Position numbers and translations under genes: made by a program
NCBI GenBank assembly: GCA_037481695.1
Contig: JBBFLE010000001.1
Coordinates: forward strand, 1-64,000
Origin: a bacterium
GTDB taxonomy: Bacteria; Desulfobacterota; Desulfocorpusculales; Desulfocorpusculum
Length of the DNA stretch: 64,000 nucleotides
Direction: 5' to 3'
The notes under the pieces: model-generated
The model's input: the letters and a program-made list of their open reading frames with translations, nothing else
Database searches by the model: none
Told to the model about the DNA's origin: nothing
Shown: piece by piece, positions 28,046 through 37,021 of the stretch
How positions within the stretch are numbered: position 1 is the stretch's first letter
How the letters are laid out: every line of letters starts with the position of its first letter

Positions 28046-28436
28046 TGGGACGACACTTTATTTGGGAGCACTTCCACGGGACATGCTTGCCCCAAAATGC
28101 GGTCATTATCTGATGGCTTCCTTGATTGAGGAGCAATCCCTGGCCCTGATCCCAAAAAGCAGGGCAAGTAATCTGTACCAAAGATCAGATCCCAGGAGGG
28201 GAGAAAGGGGTGCCATTACCCCCAAGACCGATGGTGTGAATCATGGGAGTTTTTGAGGATTGATGGGTCATGGCTTCATGCCAGAGGAGCTTGGGGCCCG
28301 CCTTTTCCAAGACCGCCCATTTCTGCTCTTAAGAAAAATCTTTTGCCTGGTTTGCATCTTAGGATCTCTGAATGGGGGATTGGTCTGATGGCTTCGGATT
28401 TTTTCCTCCATAGCCGGTCTTGGCCAATGCTTGGGA
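28046..28436. other. Intergenic region between the pst promoter and the iron-sulfur protein gene
   Basis: 391 bp with no gene I can support and no clear RNA or repeat. Short frames here have no ribosome site and no protein-like composition. It forms the downstream boundary of the catabolic island. Confidence 0.5.
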
Positions 28437-28880
28437 TTAGGCCCTCTTTCTCTTTGGAATTTGCTTTGGATCGCCCCAAAGGATGCATCCTGTGGGGCAA
28501 ATCAATGCGCAGGCCGGTGCTTGGCCTTTTTGCAATCTTGGCTTACAAAGGTCGCACTTGACGGCGATTCCCTTTTGTTCGCTGAAGCCCATGGCTCCAA
28601 AAGGACAGGCACTGAGGCACTCCCTGCATCCTATGCATTCTCTTTCTTCAATGAGCACCACCCCTTGCTCATCCTTGTAAATGGCCTTAACAGGGCAGGA
28701 TGCAATGCATGGGGCCTTGGTGCAGTGATGGCAGTAAACCGGCAGGAAAAAGGGGCTCTTCTCGATGACTTTAACAAATCCATTGTCGGAGGATTCAGCA
28801 TGTTCTTGTTTGCAGGCCACTTCACACGCATGGCAACCACAGCAGTCTTCTTTGAATATGGACAGTGATATTCTTTTCAT
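28437..28880 (-). CDS. Four-cluster 4Fe-4S ferredoxin-type subunit (DmsB/CooF family)
   Basis: Electron-transfer partner of the molybdopterin enzyme encoded just upstream. The two genes overlap by 4 bp (ATGA). The 147-residue protein has 16 cluster cysteines in four groups: CxxCxxCxxxC at residues 13-23, CHHC...CIASCP, CIGCRECLSACP, and CDLC...CALICPTG. This is the pattern of the small subunits of DMSO-reductase-family enzymes. There is no signal peptide, so it is cytoplasmic. No membrane-anchor subunit follows, so its electron donor or acceptor is not evident. Confidence 0.93.
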   Translation of the reverse strand: MKRISLSIFKEDCCGCHACEVACKQEHAESSDNGFVKVIEKSPFFLPVYCHHCTKAPCIASCPVKAIYKDEQGVVLIEERECIGCRECLSACPFGAMGFSEQKGIAVKCDLCKPRLQKGQAPACALICPTGCILWGDPKQIPKRKRA

Positions 28881-30979
28881 GGCCTATCCTCTTGTTTTTG
28901 CTCGCATCGGGAAATGTTGCAAAGCAACACGCGCAGGTTTGTTGCCCCCATCACAGGGTCCAAGGACTCGTAAGAATCATCGGTCAACAGGTTTATGTTG
29001 GAAATGTCCCAGCCGTGGCCTTCTTCTTTGATCTCTGGATACCACCAGCCATGTTCGGCCACCACCACCATGGGATGGATCCCGTCATTGAGCCTGGCCC
29101 GTTGCTTTACACGCCCTCTGGGGGACTCTATCCACACCCAATCCATCTCCTGGATCCCGTGTTTCTTGGCAGTGTCGGGATGAAGTTCCACAATGGGGTA
29201 AGGTCTGATCTCTCTGAGCCACGGGATCTGTCGGTTGGCGGAATGGAAAAAAACTGGGATTCTGAGGCCCGCGTTTAGGATATAAGGATATTTTTCCGAA
29301 AGGTCGGGCCTGGATACCGGGCTTTCGGGGATCTCGGTGTACTTGGGAAGGGGATCTCTACCCCACTGCTCCAAAATAGTAGAGTAGATCTCCACCTTGC
29401 GCGTGGGCGTGGAGAAGCCTGCGTTTCGATACTTGTAGTAAGACATTTCCCCCTGGAGATAGCCTTTCTCTTTGAATTGCTCCCAAGTGAGCCCTGTGGG
29501 TTCCAAAATGTAATCCAGGGCTTGCTCTACTGTGTCCCACCATTTCTGCCCCATCCTCTTTCCCAATTCCAGGAAAATCTTGTGATCTTGCCAGGCTTCC
29601 CCTATCTCCACCACCTTTTGCCTGGCCAACACATAACCATGAAACTTCCAGTTTTCCGATACATGGTTCTGCTCAAGCCAAGTGCCTGCAGGAAGGAAAA
29701 TCTGGGCCAGTTCCGCCGTAGGAGTCAGGAAAAGATCGGCCACTGCCAGGAAGTCCAATTTCTTGAGGGCCTGATAGATTCCCTTGGCATTGGCTCCTGT
29801 AACCACAGGATTGGTTCCTACCAGGATACCCGCCTTGAGGGGATAATTTTTCCCTTCCAATATGGCATCCCAAGCCACCTTGGGGGTGATGATGGTCATC
29901 CTAGCGGCCAGCTTGTACTGTTCTCCCCCCAGCCTGGCCTTTCTCTGCTCTGGAGTCAGGGCATCATGGGCCGAGAACTGCGAGACTGTTCTCACGGGGG
30001 GAGGGACCCTAAACACATTCCCGCCTGGGGCATCAAGGTTGCCTGTAACTGCCATGAGCCCAATGGCTGTTCTGGTAAAATCCGTGCAGTTGATAGTCTG
30101 TTCCGTGGGAACTCCCCAGTGGATGGCTGCAGGCTTGGTAAGGGCATAAAACCTGGCTGCTTCCCTTATCAGCTCAGAAGGTATCCAGGTTATTTTCTCC
30201 ACTTTTTCTGGGGGATACAGCTTTACCCTTTCCACCAGAGCCTCCCAGCCGTGGATGTAGTTGGCCACGAATTCTTTGTCATAAAGGCCTTCCTCAATAA
30301 TGACATTGAGAAAAGCCAAAGCCAGGGCCGCATCGGTGCCCGGCCTTATTTGAAGCCAAAGATCTGCTTTTTGGGTGTAGAAGTTTCTCCTCGGATCAAT
30401 CACCAGTAGCCTGGCCCCTTTTTTGTAGGCCTTCCAGAAATCAACTCCTTTGTATTCATCGGGATTGGTCCAGAGGGGATTCACACCCCAAAGCACTATG
30501 CACTTGGGTCCCCCGGCATAGTCACAAATGGGAAAACGTCCACATGTGATCAAAGAGGCTCCTATGCGCGAAAGGTAGCACATGTGGCCTGCTGTGAGCA
30601 CGTTGGGGGTGCCCAACATGTTACCGAATCTAGAGAAATGGCTCTCGTAGTCCCTTCCCGTTCCCTGGCCAATGAAAAGTGATTGAGGGCCGTACTGCCG
30701 GATGACCTTCTTGAACTCATGTGCGATGGTGTCCAGAGCCTCATCCCAACTGATGCGGCTCCAGCCTCCTTTTGTCTTCTTCATGGGGTGAAGGATTCTA
30801 TCAGGATGGTAGGCCAGCTGAGTTATGGCCAGGCCTTTGCTGCAAAGTGTTCCACCACTTATGGGTGATTCTGAATCCCCTTCTATCTTGACCACCCTGC
30901 CATCCTGTACATGAGCTATGACTCCGCATCCACCGTGGCAGCTTCTGCAGACTGTCCTTATTTTCTTTACTTCCTGCAT
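28877..30979 (-). CDS. Cytoplasmic Mo/W-bis-MGD enzyme, acetylene-hydratase-like branch of the DMSO reductase family
   Basis: 700 residues with no Tat signal. Cys11, Cys14, Cys18 and Cys46 (CxxCxxxC-x27-C) bind a 4Fe-4S cluster. Cys134, in GHMCYLSRIG, occupies the place of the cysteine ligand of Mo/W and aligns with the MC-x-G region that holds Cys141 in Pelobacter acetylene hydratase. That enzyme has its catalytic Asp next to the second cluster cysteine; here the residue is His15. The C-terminal molybdopterin dinucleotide-binding domain is present (about 580-690). Substrate unknown. The neighbouring TRAP transporter and CoA ligase suggest conversion of an imported carboxylic or aromatic acid; hydration, hydroxylation or reduction are all possible. 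Confidence 0.85.
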   Translation of the reverse strand: MQEVKKIRTVCRSCHGGCGVIAHVQDGRVVKIEGDSESPISGGTLCSKGLAITQLAYHPDRILHPMKKTKGGWSRISWDEALDTIAHEFKKVIRQYGPQSLFIGQGTGRDYESHFSRFGNMLGTPNVLTAGHMCYLSRIGASLITCGRFPICDYAGGPKCIVLWGVNPLWTNPDEYKGVDFWKAYKKGARLLVIDPRRNFYTQKADLWLQIRPGTDAALALAFLNVIIEEGLYDKEFVANYIHGWEALVERVKLYPPEKVEKITWIPSELIREAARFYALTKPAAIHWGVPTEQTINCTDFTRTAIGLMAVTGNLDAPGGNVFRVPPPVRTVSQFSAHDALTPEQRKARLGGEQYKLAARMTIITPKVAWDAILEGKNYPLKAGILVGTNPVVTGANAKGIYQALKKLDFLAVADLFLTPTAELAQIFLPAGTWLEQNHVSENWKFHGYVLARQKVVEIGEAWQDHKIFLELGKRMGQKWWDTVEQALDYILEPTGLTWEQFKEKGYLQGEMSYYKYRNAGFSTPTRKVEIYSTILEQWGRDPLPKYTEIPESPVSRPDLSEKYPYILNAGLRIPVFFHSANRQIPWLREIRPYPIVELHPDTAKKHGIQEMDWVWIESPRGRVKQRARLNDGIHPMVVVAEHGWWYPEIKEEGHGWDISNINLLTDDSYESLDPVMGATNLRVLLCNISRCEQKQEDRP

Positions 30980-31120
30980 CCAGGCCTCCCCGTCTGACCT
31001 ACATTTCTACTTCTTTGCTCCTCTCAAGAGCTTTTCTGAATGGAATCTTCACATTTTTCCTGAGGGACAGCCACTTGCAGTGCAACCCGGCTGCCACCCC
31101 GGTGCCTCCTCTTTCCAGGG

Positions 31121-32425
31121 TTAATTGCCCATGAAAAAGTTGGGCAGGAAAAGTGTTATGTCGGGAAACATGAAAAGAAGCACTGCACAGGCTATGAGTC
31201 CCAGCAGAAAGGGGAGCACCCCTTTGTAAATCACATTAAAAGGCACCCCGGTTATATGTTTTACCACGAATACGCAGATGGCCACTGGCGGGATGATCAC
31301 ACCTATCATTATGGTGATACCGATCATGATCCCGAACCATATGGGATCATAGCCCAATTTCAAAACAGCTGGATAAAAAATGGGAGTGGCAAGGATCATG
31401 AAAGCCAGATCGTCTATGAATGAACCCCCCACCAGATAGATCAGAATGATAAGCACCATGACCAAGGAGCGATGCAGAGGAAGGGACGTGATCCAGTCCG
31501 CAGCCATAAATGGAATCTCGGTGACAGCCAGAAAATGGCCCAGCACATTGGAGCCGAAGATCAATAGCAACACCATGCAGGCTGTTCTTAAGGACTCATC
31601 GAAGGATTTTACCAGCTTCTTGAAATCCAGCTCCCTTCTTCCAGCTGCCAAACCCAGCACACCTACGGTACCTATGGTCCCGGCCTCTGTGGGGCTGAAC
31701 ACCCCATGCATCATGCCACCGATTACCACAAAGAAAATAGCCCCTACCCAAAAGAATTCTGGGATTGCCTTCAGCCGTTCCGACCATGGAGCTCTCTGTC
31801 CCCTCGGAGCCAGCTCGGGGGTCATCCTTGCCCAAAAGTAGATGATCAGGATGAAGAAAAAAGAGATGAGAAGCCCGGGGATAATTCCGGCCAGAAAAAG
31901 CCGGCCTATGGACTGCTCCACGACTATACCGTAGATGATGAGCACCAGGCTGGGCGGTATCAGCATGCCCAAGGTGCCCACAGAGGCCACAACTCCAGTG
32001 GAGAGCCTCTTGTCATATCCGTAGCGATCCATTTCTGGGATGGCCACCCCTGCAAAGGTCGCGGCAGTAGCCAGAGTGGAACCGCACATGGCTTTAAACA
32101 AGGTGGCACCCACCACAGTAGTCATGGCCAGCCCACCTGGGATCTGTCCCACAAATTTATGGGAGGCCACGTAAAGCCGCTTGGCTATGTTGGAGTTTGA
32201 TGCCACCTGCCCCATCAGCACAAAGAGGGGGATGACCGTGAAACCATATGTGGTGAAGGTATCAAAGAAGTCCTTGACCAACAAATTGGCTGCTGCATGA
32301 AAACTCACCAGGTACGCGAATCCGGCGAAACCGATGAGGGCCATGGCCAAGGCCAACTCCAGACCGGAGAGAAACAGGACCATCAGAGCCACAAGCCCCG
32401 CTATCCCTGTTGAGACCTCACTCAT
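31121..32425 (-). CDS. dctM: TRAP transporter large permease DctM
   Basis: Ion-coupled membrane subunit (about 12 spans) of a tripartite ATP-independent periplasmic transporter for a carboxylate-type substrate. The 434-residue chain has the family segments LVVMCGSTLATAATF-like (KAMCGSTLATAATFAG), GTLGMLIPPS and GVIIPPVAICVFV. It overlaps dctQ by 8 bp. The gap to the Mo/W enzyme gene downstream is 141 bp. Confidence 0.95.
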   Translation of the reverse strand: MSEVSTGIAGLVALMVLFLSGLELALAMALIGFAGFAYLVSFHAAANLLVKDFFDTFTTYGFTVIPLFVLMGQVASNSNIAKRLYVASHKFVGQIPGGLAMTTVVGATLFKAMCGSTLATAATFAGVAIPEMDRYGYDKRLSTGVVASVGTLGMLIPPSLVLIIYGIVVEQSIGRLFLAGIIPGLLISFFFILIIYFWARMTPELAPRGQRAPWSERLKAIPEFFWVGAIFFVVIGGMMHGVFSPTEAGTIGTVGVLGLAAGRRELDFKKLVKSFDESLRTACMVLLLIFGSNVLGHFLAVTEIPFMAADWITSLPLHRSLVMVLIILIYLVGGSFIDDLAFMILATPIFYPAVLKLGYDPIWFGIMIGITIMIGVIIPPVAICVFVVKHITGVPFNVIYKGVLPFLLGLIACAVLLFMFPDITLFLPNFFMGN

Positions 32426-32903
32426 ACTTTTCTCTCCTGAGGAGTCTTATAAGCTGAGAAAACAGCGTTGCTGACTCCAGCATGCAGCTCAGTGCAAAAC
32501 CAAAGGTTATGGGGTAGTAAGGAATCTTCAGGCCAGCACTTACCTCTCCGGTCTTGATGAGGTCCAACCCATAAAGGACAAAGTTGTATCCCATGAGCAA
32601 AAAAAGCAGAGCTCCCATCAAGGTTGTCAAGGCCTTAAGGGAAGAGCTCCATCTTGGGGGAAGCCTCTTGACAAGGAAATCCACGAATATATGCACCTGG
32701 GCCAGGGAGGAGTATGGTATGGCAAAGCCCACAACTATGGCCCCCGAGAAGCACACTAACTCGATGGAGCCCACGATGGGCTTTCCCAAAGTTCTCATGA
32801 GTATGTCTGTGAGGGTCAGGATTATCATGAAGGCCAGACCAAATCCGGCAACCACATGCAGGGAAAGGTCCATCCTGTAAATTATCCACGTCAAACGCCT
32901 CAA
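32418..32903 (-). CDS. dctQ: TRAP transporter small permease DctQ
   Basis: 161 residues with four predicted membrane spans and the family's V-x-F-A-x-x-x-S pattern around GFAIPYSSLAQVHIFVDFL. It is the partner of DctM, which it overlaps. An 11-bp hairpin separates it from dctP upstream. Confidence 0.93.
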   Translation of the reverse strand: MRRLTWIIYRMDLSLHVVAGFGLAFMIILTLTDILMRTLGKPIVGSIELVCFSGAIVVGFAIPYSSLAQVHIFVDFLVKRLPPRWSSSLKALTTLMGALLFLLMGYNFVLYGLDLIKTGEVSAGLKIPYYPITFGFALSCMLESATLFSQLIRLLRREKYE

Positions 32904-32930
32904 GATGTCATCCTCCTGGCCAGGCGCCCG

Positions 32931-32962
32931 GATGCTGCCGGCGTGAAGCTACCGGCAGCATC
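32931..32962 (-). terminator. Intercistronic hairpin between dctP and dctQ
   Basis: A perfect 11-bp stem (GATGCTGCCGG / CCGGCAGCATC) with a 10-nt loop. It has no U-tract in the direction of transcription, so it is more likely a 3' stabiliser of dctP mRNA or a partial terminator than a full stop. The arrangement parallels the pstS-pstC attenuator. Confidence 0.6.
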
Positions 32963-32986
32963 TCTTTTCAAAACAATCAGGCTTTC

Positions 32987-34003
32987 TCAAGGATTCTTCC
33001 TCAGGTATTCCTGACAGAACTCCAGGGCTTCTTTGGCCGGAAGACCCTTGGCACTCATGTTCTTGACCCAGTTGTCCAATATGGGCTTCATCTTCTCAGC
33101 GGTTTTTGCCTGCTCCTCTTTGGAAGCCCCAACCACCTTCACCCCCTTCTGGATGGCAAATTCCTTTGCCTCCTTGTCAAGCTCGTCCCAGAGCTGAGCC
33201 TGCTTCTCGTTCCACTGCTCGTTAATCCTTTCTATGGCCTTTCGGTCGGCCTCGGATATGCTATTCCACTTCTCCTTATTCATGATCACGTAGATGGGAC
33301 TGGTGTACGAAACACCGTAATTCTCCACGCTGCATTTCACCACTTCGGCGAACTTCCAACCCTTGAGGGCCTCGAAAGGAAGCAGGACCCCATCCAAAAG
33401 TCCCTTCTGGAGGGCATCATACGTCTCTGTTATGGGCAAAGTAACGGGGGCTCCGCCGAAAGCCGAGACAATTTCGGCATTTTCTGCATTGGCCTTGATC
33501 CGGAGCCCTTTTACCTCCTCCACCGTGGATATGAGCTTCTTGGTATGGAAAAAACCTGGACCGTGGCCATGCAGATACATGACTTGTACATCATCGAATT
33601 CCTTGGGCTTGAACTGCTTGTAATAGGCTTGGCTTAGCCTGGTTGCCTGGGATCCGCTCTTGTACCCCAGGGGAAGGGTGAGCACTCCACTGAGGGGAAG
33701 CCGGCCAGGGGCGTAAGCCAGGAGACTCTGTCCCACATCCACGATACCCTTGACCACACTGTCATAGGTTTGCATAGGGGGAGTCAGAGTGCTTCCTGGA
33801 AAGTATGAAAAGGTCACTCTACCCTCGGTGGCCTTTTCTATGGCCTTGCACCACTCTTCTGAGAGCTTGCTTATGGGATGCACAGGCGGGAAGAAGTTGG
33901 AGTACTTGAGTTTGAGGGTCTTGTCCTGGGCAAGCACCGAGCTAGAAAAACACAAGGATGCTGCACAAACCAGAAGCGAGCAGATCAGTTTGCGGCCAGT
34001 CAT
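32987..34003 (-). CDS. dctP: TRAP transporter solute-binding protein DctP
   Basis: Periplasmic binding protein of the TRAP system, 338 residues. A signal peptide ends in SSSVLAQD. The DctP-family segments FSYFPGSTLTPPMQTYDSVVKGIVDVG and LRIKANAENAEIVSAFGGAPVTLPITETYDALQKG are present; in the second, the first arginine of LRIKA is the usual carboxylate-binding residue. The substrate cannot be told from sequence. A strong AGGAGG precedes the ATG. It follows the CoA-ligase gene by 61 bp. Confidence 0.94.
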   Translation of the reverse strand: MTGRKLICSLLVCAASLCFSSSVLAQDKTLKLKYSNFFPPVHPISKLSEEWCKAIEKATEGRVTFSYFPGSTLTPPMQTYDSVVKGIVDVGQSLLAYAPGRLPLSGVLTLPLGYKSGSQATRLSQAYYKQFKPKEFDDVQVMYLHGHGPGFFHTKKLISTVEEVKGLRIKANAENAEIVSAFGGAPVTLPITETYDALQKGLLDGVLLPFEALKGWKFAEVVKCSVENYGVSYTSPIYVIMNKEKWNSISEADRKAIERINEQWNEKQAQLWDELDKEAKEFAIQKGVKVVGASKEEQAKTAEKMKPILDNWVKNMSAKGLPAKEALEFCQEYLRKNP

Positions 34004-34064
34004 TTTGGTTCCTCCTTTTCTTGAAGGTTTGCACTTCAGAAGACTCCTTTATGGCATAGCAAAA

Positions 34065-35597
34065 TCACCCTTTGTCGAATCCGTCCCAATGGCTGTTTCC
34101 CGAGGAGCTTTCCAAGAATCTCCTCTTGATCTCCCTTTTCAGGATCTTGCCCGCCGGACTCTTGGGCAGATCTTTCACAACAAAATATTCCTTGGGCACC
34201 TTGAAAGGAGAAAGGTGGGCTTTTAGGAACTTCTTCACCTCATCTGGCACTATTGTGTAGCCTGGCCTTGGGACTATGAAGGCTGTGACCCGCTCACCCC
34301 ATTCCCGGTCCGGCAGCCCAACCACAGCACAAGACTCCACCCCGGACAAGGTGTAAATAAGCTCTTCCACCTCGCGAGGGTACACGTTCTCCCCCCCCGT
34401 GATTATCAGATCCTTGATGCGGTCCACTATGTACAGATAGTTGTTCTCGTCAAAGCGGCCCACATCCCCTGAGCGAAGCCAACCGTCAGGGTGAAACGCC
34501 GAGCGAGTGCCTTCGGGGTTTTTCAGATAACCTTTCATTACCACGGGGCCGCGTATGCAGATTTCTCCCGTGGCACCTCGGTCCAGAATGTTTCCGGCTT
34601 CGTCCCTTATTTGCACCTCTACCCCTTGGACCGTTTGCCCCACAGATCCCACAACGTGCCTGTAATAGTGGTTGTAAGTGACTGGCATGGCCTCAGTCAT
34701 GCCGTAGGATTCGGCTATGGTGATATTGGTTCGCTCCTTCCATTTTCTTACTGTGTCCATAGCCATGCTGGCAGCAGCCGAGAAACAATAGCGCAAATTT
34801 CCTAGCTTACTTTCTAGGTCAGGCAGGCCCAGCAAGCGCACATAGACCGTGGGAACGGCGTAGAACTTCGTGACTCTACCTCCTTGCATGGCATCCACGA
34901 TACGATCCATGTCAAATCCCTGTAAGATCTCTAGGCACCCTGCGCTCACTACGGTGGCATTCATTATGTGGATCTGCCCGAAGACATGATTGAAGGGCAT
35001 GAAGCATAAGGCACTGTCGTTTTCCGTGGAACGCTCGAAGTGGGCTATGCTGTGGCTAGAGAAATCTATGCCCTCATGGGTAAGCATTACGCCTTTGGGA
35101 ACTCCGGTTGTGCCCCCTGTGTATAGGACTGCGGCAGTGTCTTTCCTGTGCCTGTCCATGGCTTCGAAGGATGGGGTCCCCATGTCCATGAGAGCTTGGA
35201 GATCCAGGTCTCCGTCCTGGCAGATAACATTTTGCAAGCCATCTGGTCCCCTGAATTTCTCCAGAGTCCCCAGTTTGCTACCTTCAGTGAAGATTGCTTT
35301 GGGTTCGCAATGCTCCAGGAGACGAGCCAGTTCCTCTTGAGTGAGCAGGTGCGAGAGGGTGACTGCCACGCATCCTGCCTTGAGCACAGCATAGTAAAAG
35401 ACGACCCAGTCTATGGAGTTAGGGGCGTAAAGGGCCACATGCTCCCCTGGTCTCAAGCCTATTCGCAGCAAGGCGGTAGCCACACGGTTTGCTCTTTGGT
35501 TGAATTCACTATAGGTGAGCTCCACTGCCTCCTGACGCAAGGCTGGCCTGTGCGGGAAAAAACTGGCTGAGATTTCCAAGCTCTTGGCAAAATTCAT
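34065..35597 (-). CDS. AMP-forming acyl/aryl-CoA ligase
   Basis: ANL-superfamily enzyme that activates a carboxylic acid with ATP and CoA. The P-loop is YTGGTTGVPKGVMLTHEG. A5 is AESYGMTEA-like, the hinge and A8 region is DRIKDLIITGGENVYPREVEE, and the catalytic Lys lies in KSPAGKILKRE. I chose the ATG at 35597 (510 residues, GAAGG upstream); a GTG 14 codons earlier is also open. It is the first gene of the island operon acs-dctPQM-Mo/W enzyme-FeS, which implies that the imported acid is thioesterified. Fatty, dicarboxylic or aromatic acid cannot be separated from this reading. Confidence 0.9.
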   Translation of the reverse strand: MNFAKSLEISASFFPHRPALRQEAVELTYSEFNQRANRVATALLRIGLRPGEHVALYAPNSIDWVVFYYAVLKAGCVAVTLSHLLTQEELARLLEHCEPKAIFTEGSKLGTLEKFRGPDGLQNVICQDGDLDLQALMDMGTPSFEAMDRHRKDTAAVLYTGGTTGVPKGVMLTHEGIDFSSHSIAHFERSTENDSALCFMPFNHVFGQIHIMNATVVSAGCLEILQGFDMDRIVDAMQGGRVTKFYAVPTVYVRLLGLPDLESKLGNLRYCFSAAASMAMDTVRKWKERTNITIAESYGMTEAMPVTYNHYYRHVVGSVGQTVQGVEVQIRDEAGNILDRGATGEICIRGPVVMKGYLKNPEGTRSAFHPDGWLRSGDVGRFDENNYLYIVDRIKDLIITGGENVYPREVEELIYTLSGVESCAVVGLPDREWGERVTAFIVPRPGYTIVPDEVKKFLKAHLSPFKVPKEYFVVKDLPKSPAGKILKREIKRRFLESSSGNSHWDGFDKG

Positions 35598-35829
35598 GGG
35601 GTGCGCCTTCTGATATCCGGTTTGATCCCAAGCAACCACCCTGTGGCTTGACTAGGTGCAGTTGCTTTTTTCCATCTCAGAGACACATTTCTTGACTGCC
35701 TACTGAGCCCCACAGCCCTGGGTTCATCCATCACTATCTGGGCTTGGATCCTCCATGGGGAACCTCCTGGTTGCCCAAAGCAGCAGATCCATCCTTCCAT
35801 GGAACAGGGTTCTGTGACCTGGCCTGGAA

Positions 35830-35857
35830 ATTATGGGTTGGTATAATATTAGTCCAA
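35830..35857 (-). promoter_or_regulatory. Promoter of the island operon and overlapping palindromic operator
   Basis: The minus strand reads TTGGAC, a 16-nt spacer, CATAAT. Its -35 lies inside a 20-bp palindrome at 35838-35857 (TTGG-TA-TAATATTA-GT-CCAA), which is symmetric except for the TA/GT positions. The site is in the gap between the divergent ligase and regulator genes and is a likely binding site for the FadR-type protein encoded at 35938. Confidence 0.6.
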
Positions 35858-35937
35858 GTATTACATGTCAAGAAAAAAAAAGCCTGCTATAATTCATTAG
35901 CTCTTTCCAGGCAACAAAACCTCATGGGGTCATAAAG

Positions 35938-36687
35938 ATGGTTGTTTTCAAACCTGTTAGACAAGGCAGGATCTCGGAGGAGGTAGCCCAGCAACTCAAG
36001 GAATCCATTCTTCTGGGTAGCTTCAAACCGGGTGACAGGCTCCCTTCGGAGAGGGACCTGGCTTACCAGTTTAGGGTCAGCAGGGTTGTCATCAGGGAGG
36101 CTCTTAGGGCATTGGAGAACCTGGGATTCATCCTGACCCGACAGGGTTCCTCAGGGGGTGCGTTTGTAACAGAATTGACCTTTGAACGCCTCTCCCGTGC
36201 ATTCCTGGACCTTTTCCTGGCAGGAAAGATATCCATTCCAGAGATGTACGAGGTTAGGCGTTTGGTGGAGCCCGAGGTGGCCAGGCTGGCTGCCAGGCGA
36301 ATAACACCGGATTATTCGGAGCGTTTGAAAAAAGCCTTGGAAGAAGAAGAACTGCCACCGGTTTCATTTCCCGAGGATTTTGACCGCAAGACAAAGGTTC
36401 ACCTGCTATTGGCCGAAATGTGCGGCAACCGATTCTTTGAAGCCCTGGTCAGGTCGGCCATGGAACTCACCATGAAGGTCATCGAGGCAGTGAGGCCTGA
36501 TCCCATGTTCATCCATCCCGCAGGATTGCACCGGCCCATAGTTGAAGCCGTGGTGGCCCGCAATCCTGATGCAGCGGCTGAAGCCATGAGAAAGCATACG
36601 GCCGAGTTTGGCGAGACGCTCATAAAGATGGAGGCCACCTATCGAGGAAAGAATTCTACCTTCCCATTGCGCCCGCCAGGGGTTTGA
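35938..36687 (+). CDS. FadR-type GntR-family transcriptional regulator with FCD domain
   Basis: 249 residues. The N-terminal winged helix (about 10-75) shows the GntR pattern LGSFKPGDRLPSERDLAYQFRVSRVVIREALRALENLGF. The C-terminal FCD domain (about 95-230) binds an acid or metal ligand in this family; its metal-type residues include the Asp and His positions around DFDRKTKVHLLLAEMCGN and HRPIVEAV. It is divergent from the ligase operon. By position it should be the local regulator, responding to the transported acid or its CoA ester. That is inference. Confidence 0.9.
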   Translation: MVVFKPVRQGRISEEVAQQLKESILLGSFKPGDRLPSERDLAYQFRVSRVVIREALRALENLGFILTRQGSSGGAFVTELTFERLSRAFLDLFLAGKISIPEMYEVRRLVEPEVARLAARRITPDYSERLKKALEEEELPPVSFPEDFDRKTKVHLLLAEMCGNRFFEALVRSAMELTMKVIEAVRPDPMFIHPAGLHRPIVEAVVARNPDAAAEAMRKHTAEFGETLIKMEATYRGKNSTFPLRPPGV

Positions 36688-37021
36688 GTTTTCAGAATCA
36701 CCGGGCTAGCTTGCAGGTTGCAAACCAAAACACACTATCACAGGCTGGGATTACCGGCGAAATCCCAAGATGAGGCTGATGGCAAGGGAATCCTGCTGGG
36801 CTGTTTTGCACCCCAAAAGCCTGCCTGCTCTTGGCAGATGTGGCCAGGGGTTGTAGAGACTCCTTCTTCCATGCCAACCCAGACCCCGTTGAGAAGGGTG
36901 GTGGCCCCAAAGGGGCACGCTTGCCCGTGCCAGGTGGCCTTGCCTCTACATGCCCAAGACCAGCCCTCAATGTTTAAGGAAGCTCCTGCCTTTCATTTCC
37001 CTGCCCCATGGCTTGCACGGA
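36688..37021. other. Intergenic region downstream of the FadR-type regulator
   Basis: 334 bp between convergent genes. I see only a small GCCCC-AAA-GGGGC hairpin near 36903-36915 and a TTGCA-GGT-TGCAA repeat near 36712. Neither has a T-tract. No convincing gene, though decayed sequence at the island edge cannot be excluded. Confidence 0.45.

Noticed and set aside
29477-30409. 310-codon plus-strand frame within the Mo/W enzyme gene
   Set aside because: Shadow of the molybdopterin enzyme gene, with no ribosome site or protein-like pattern.
28877-30979. Naming the molybdopterin enzyme acetylene hydratase
   Set aside because: The cysteine ligand fits, but the catalytic Asp is His and there is an FeS partner subunit. 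The name would overstate the evidence.
36698-36970. 90-codon minus-strand frame between the FadR-type regulator and phoR
   Set aside because: No ribosome site, no recognisable pattern, composition unlike its neighbours' proteins.
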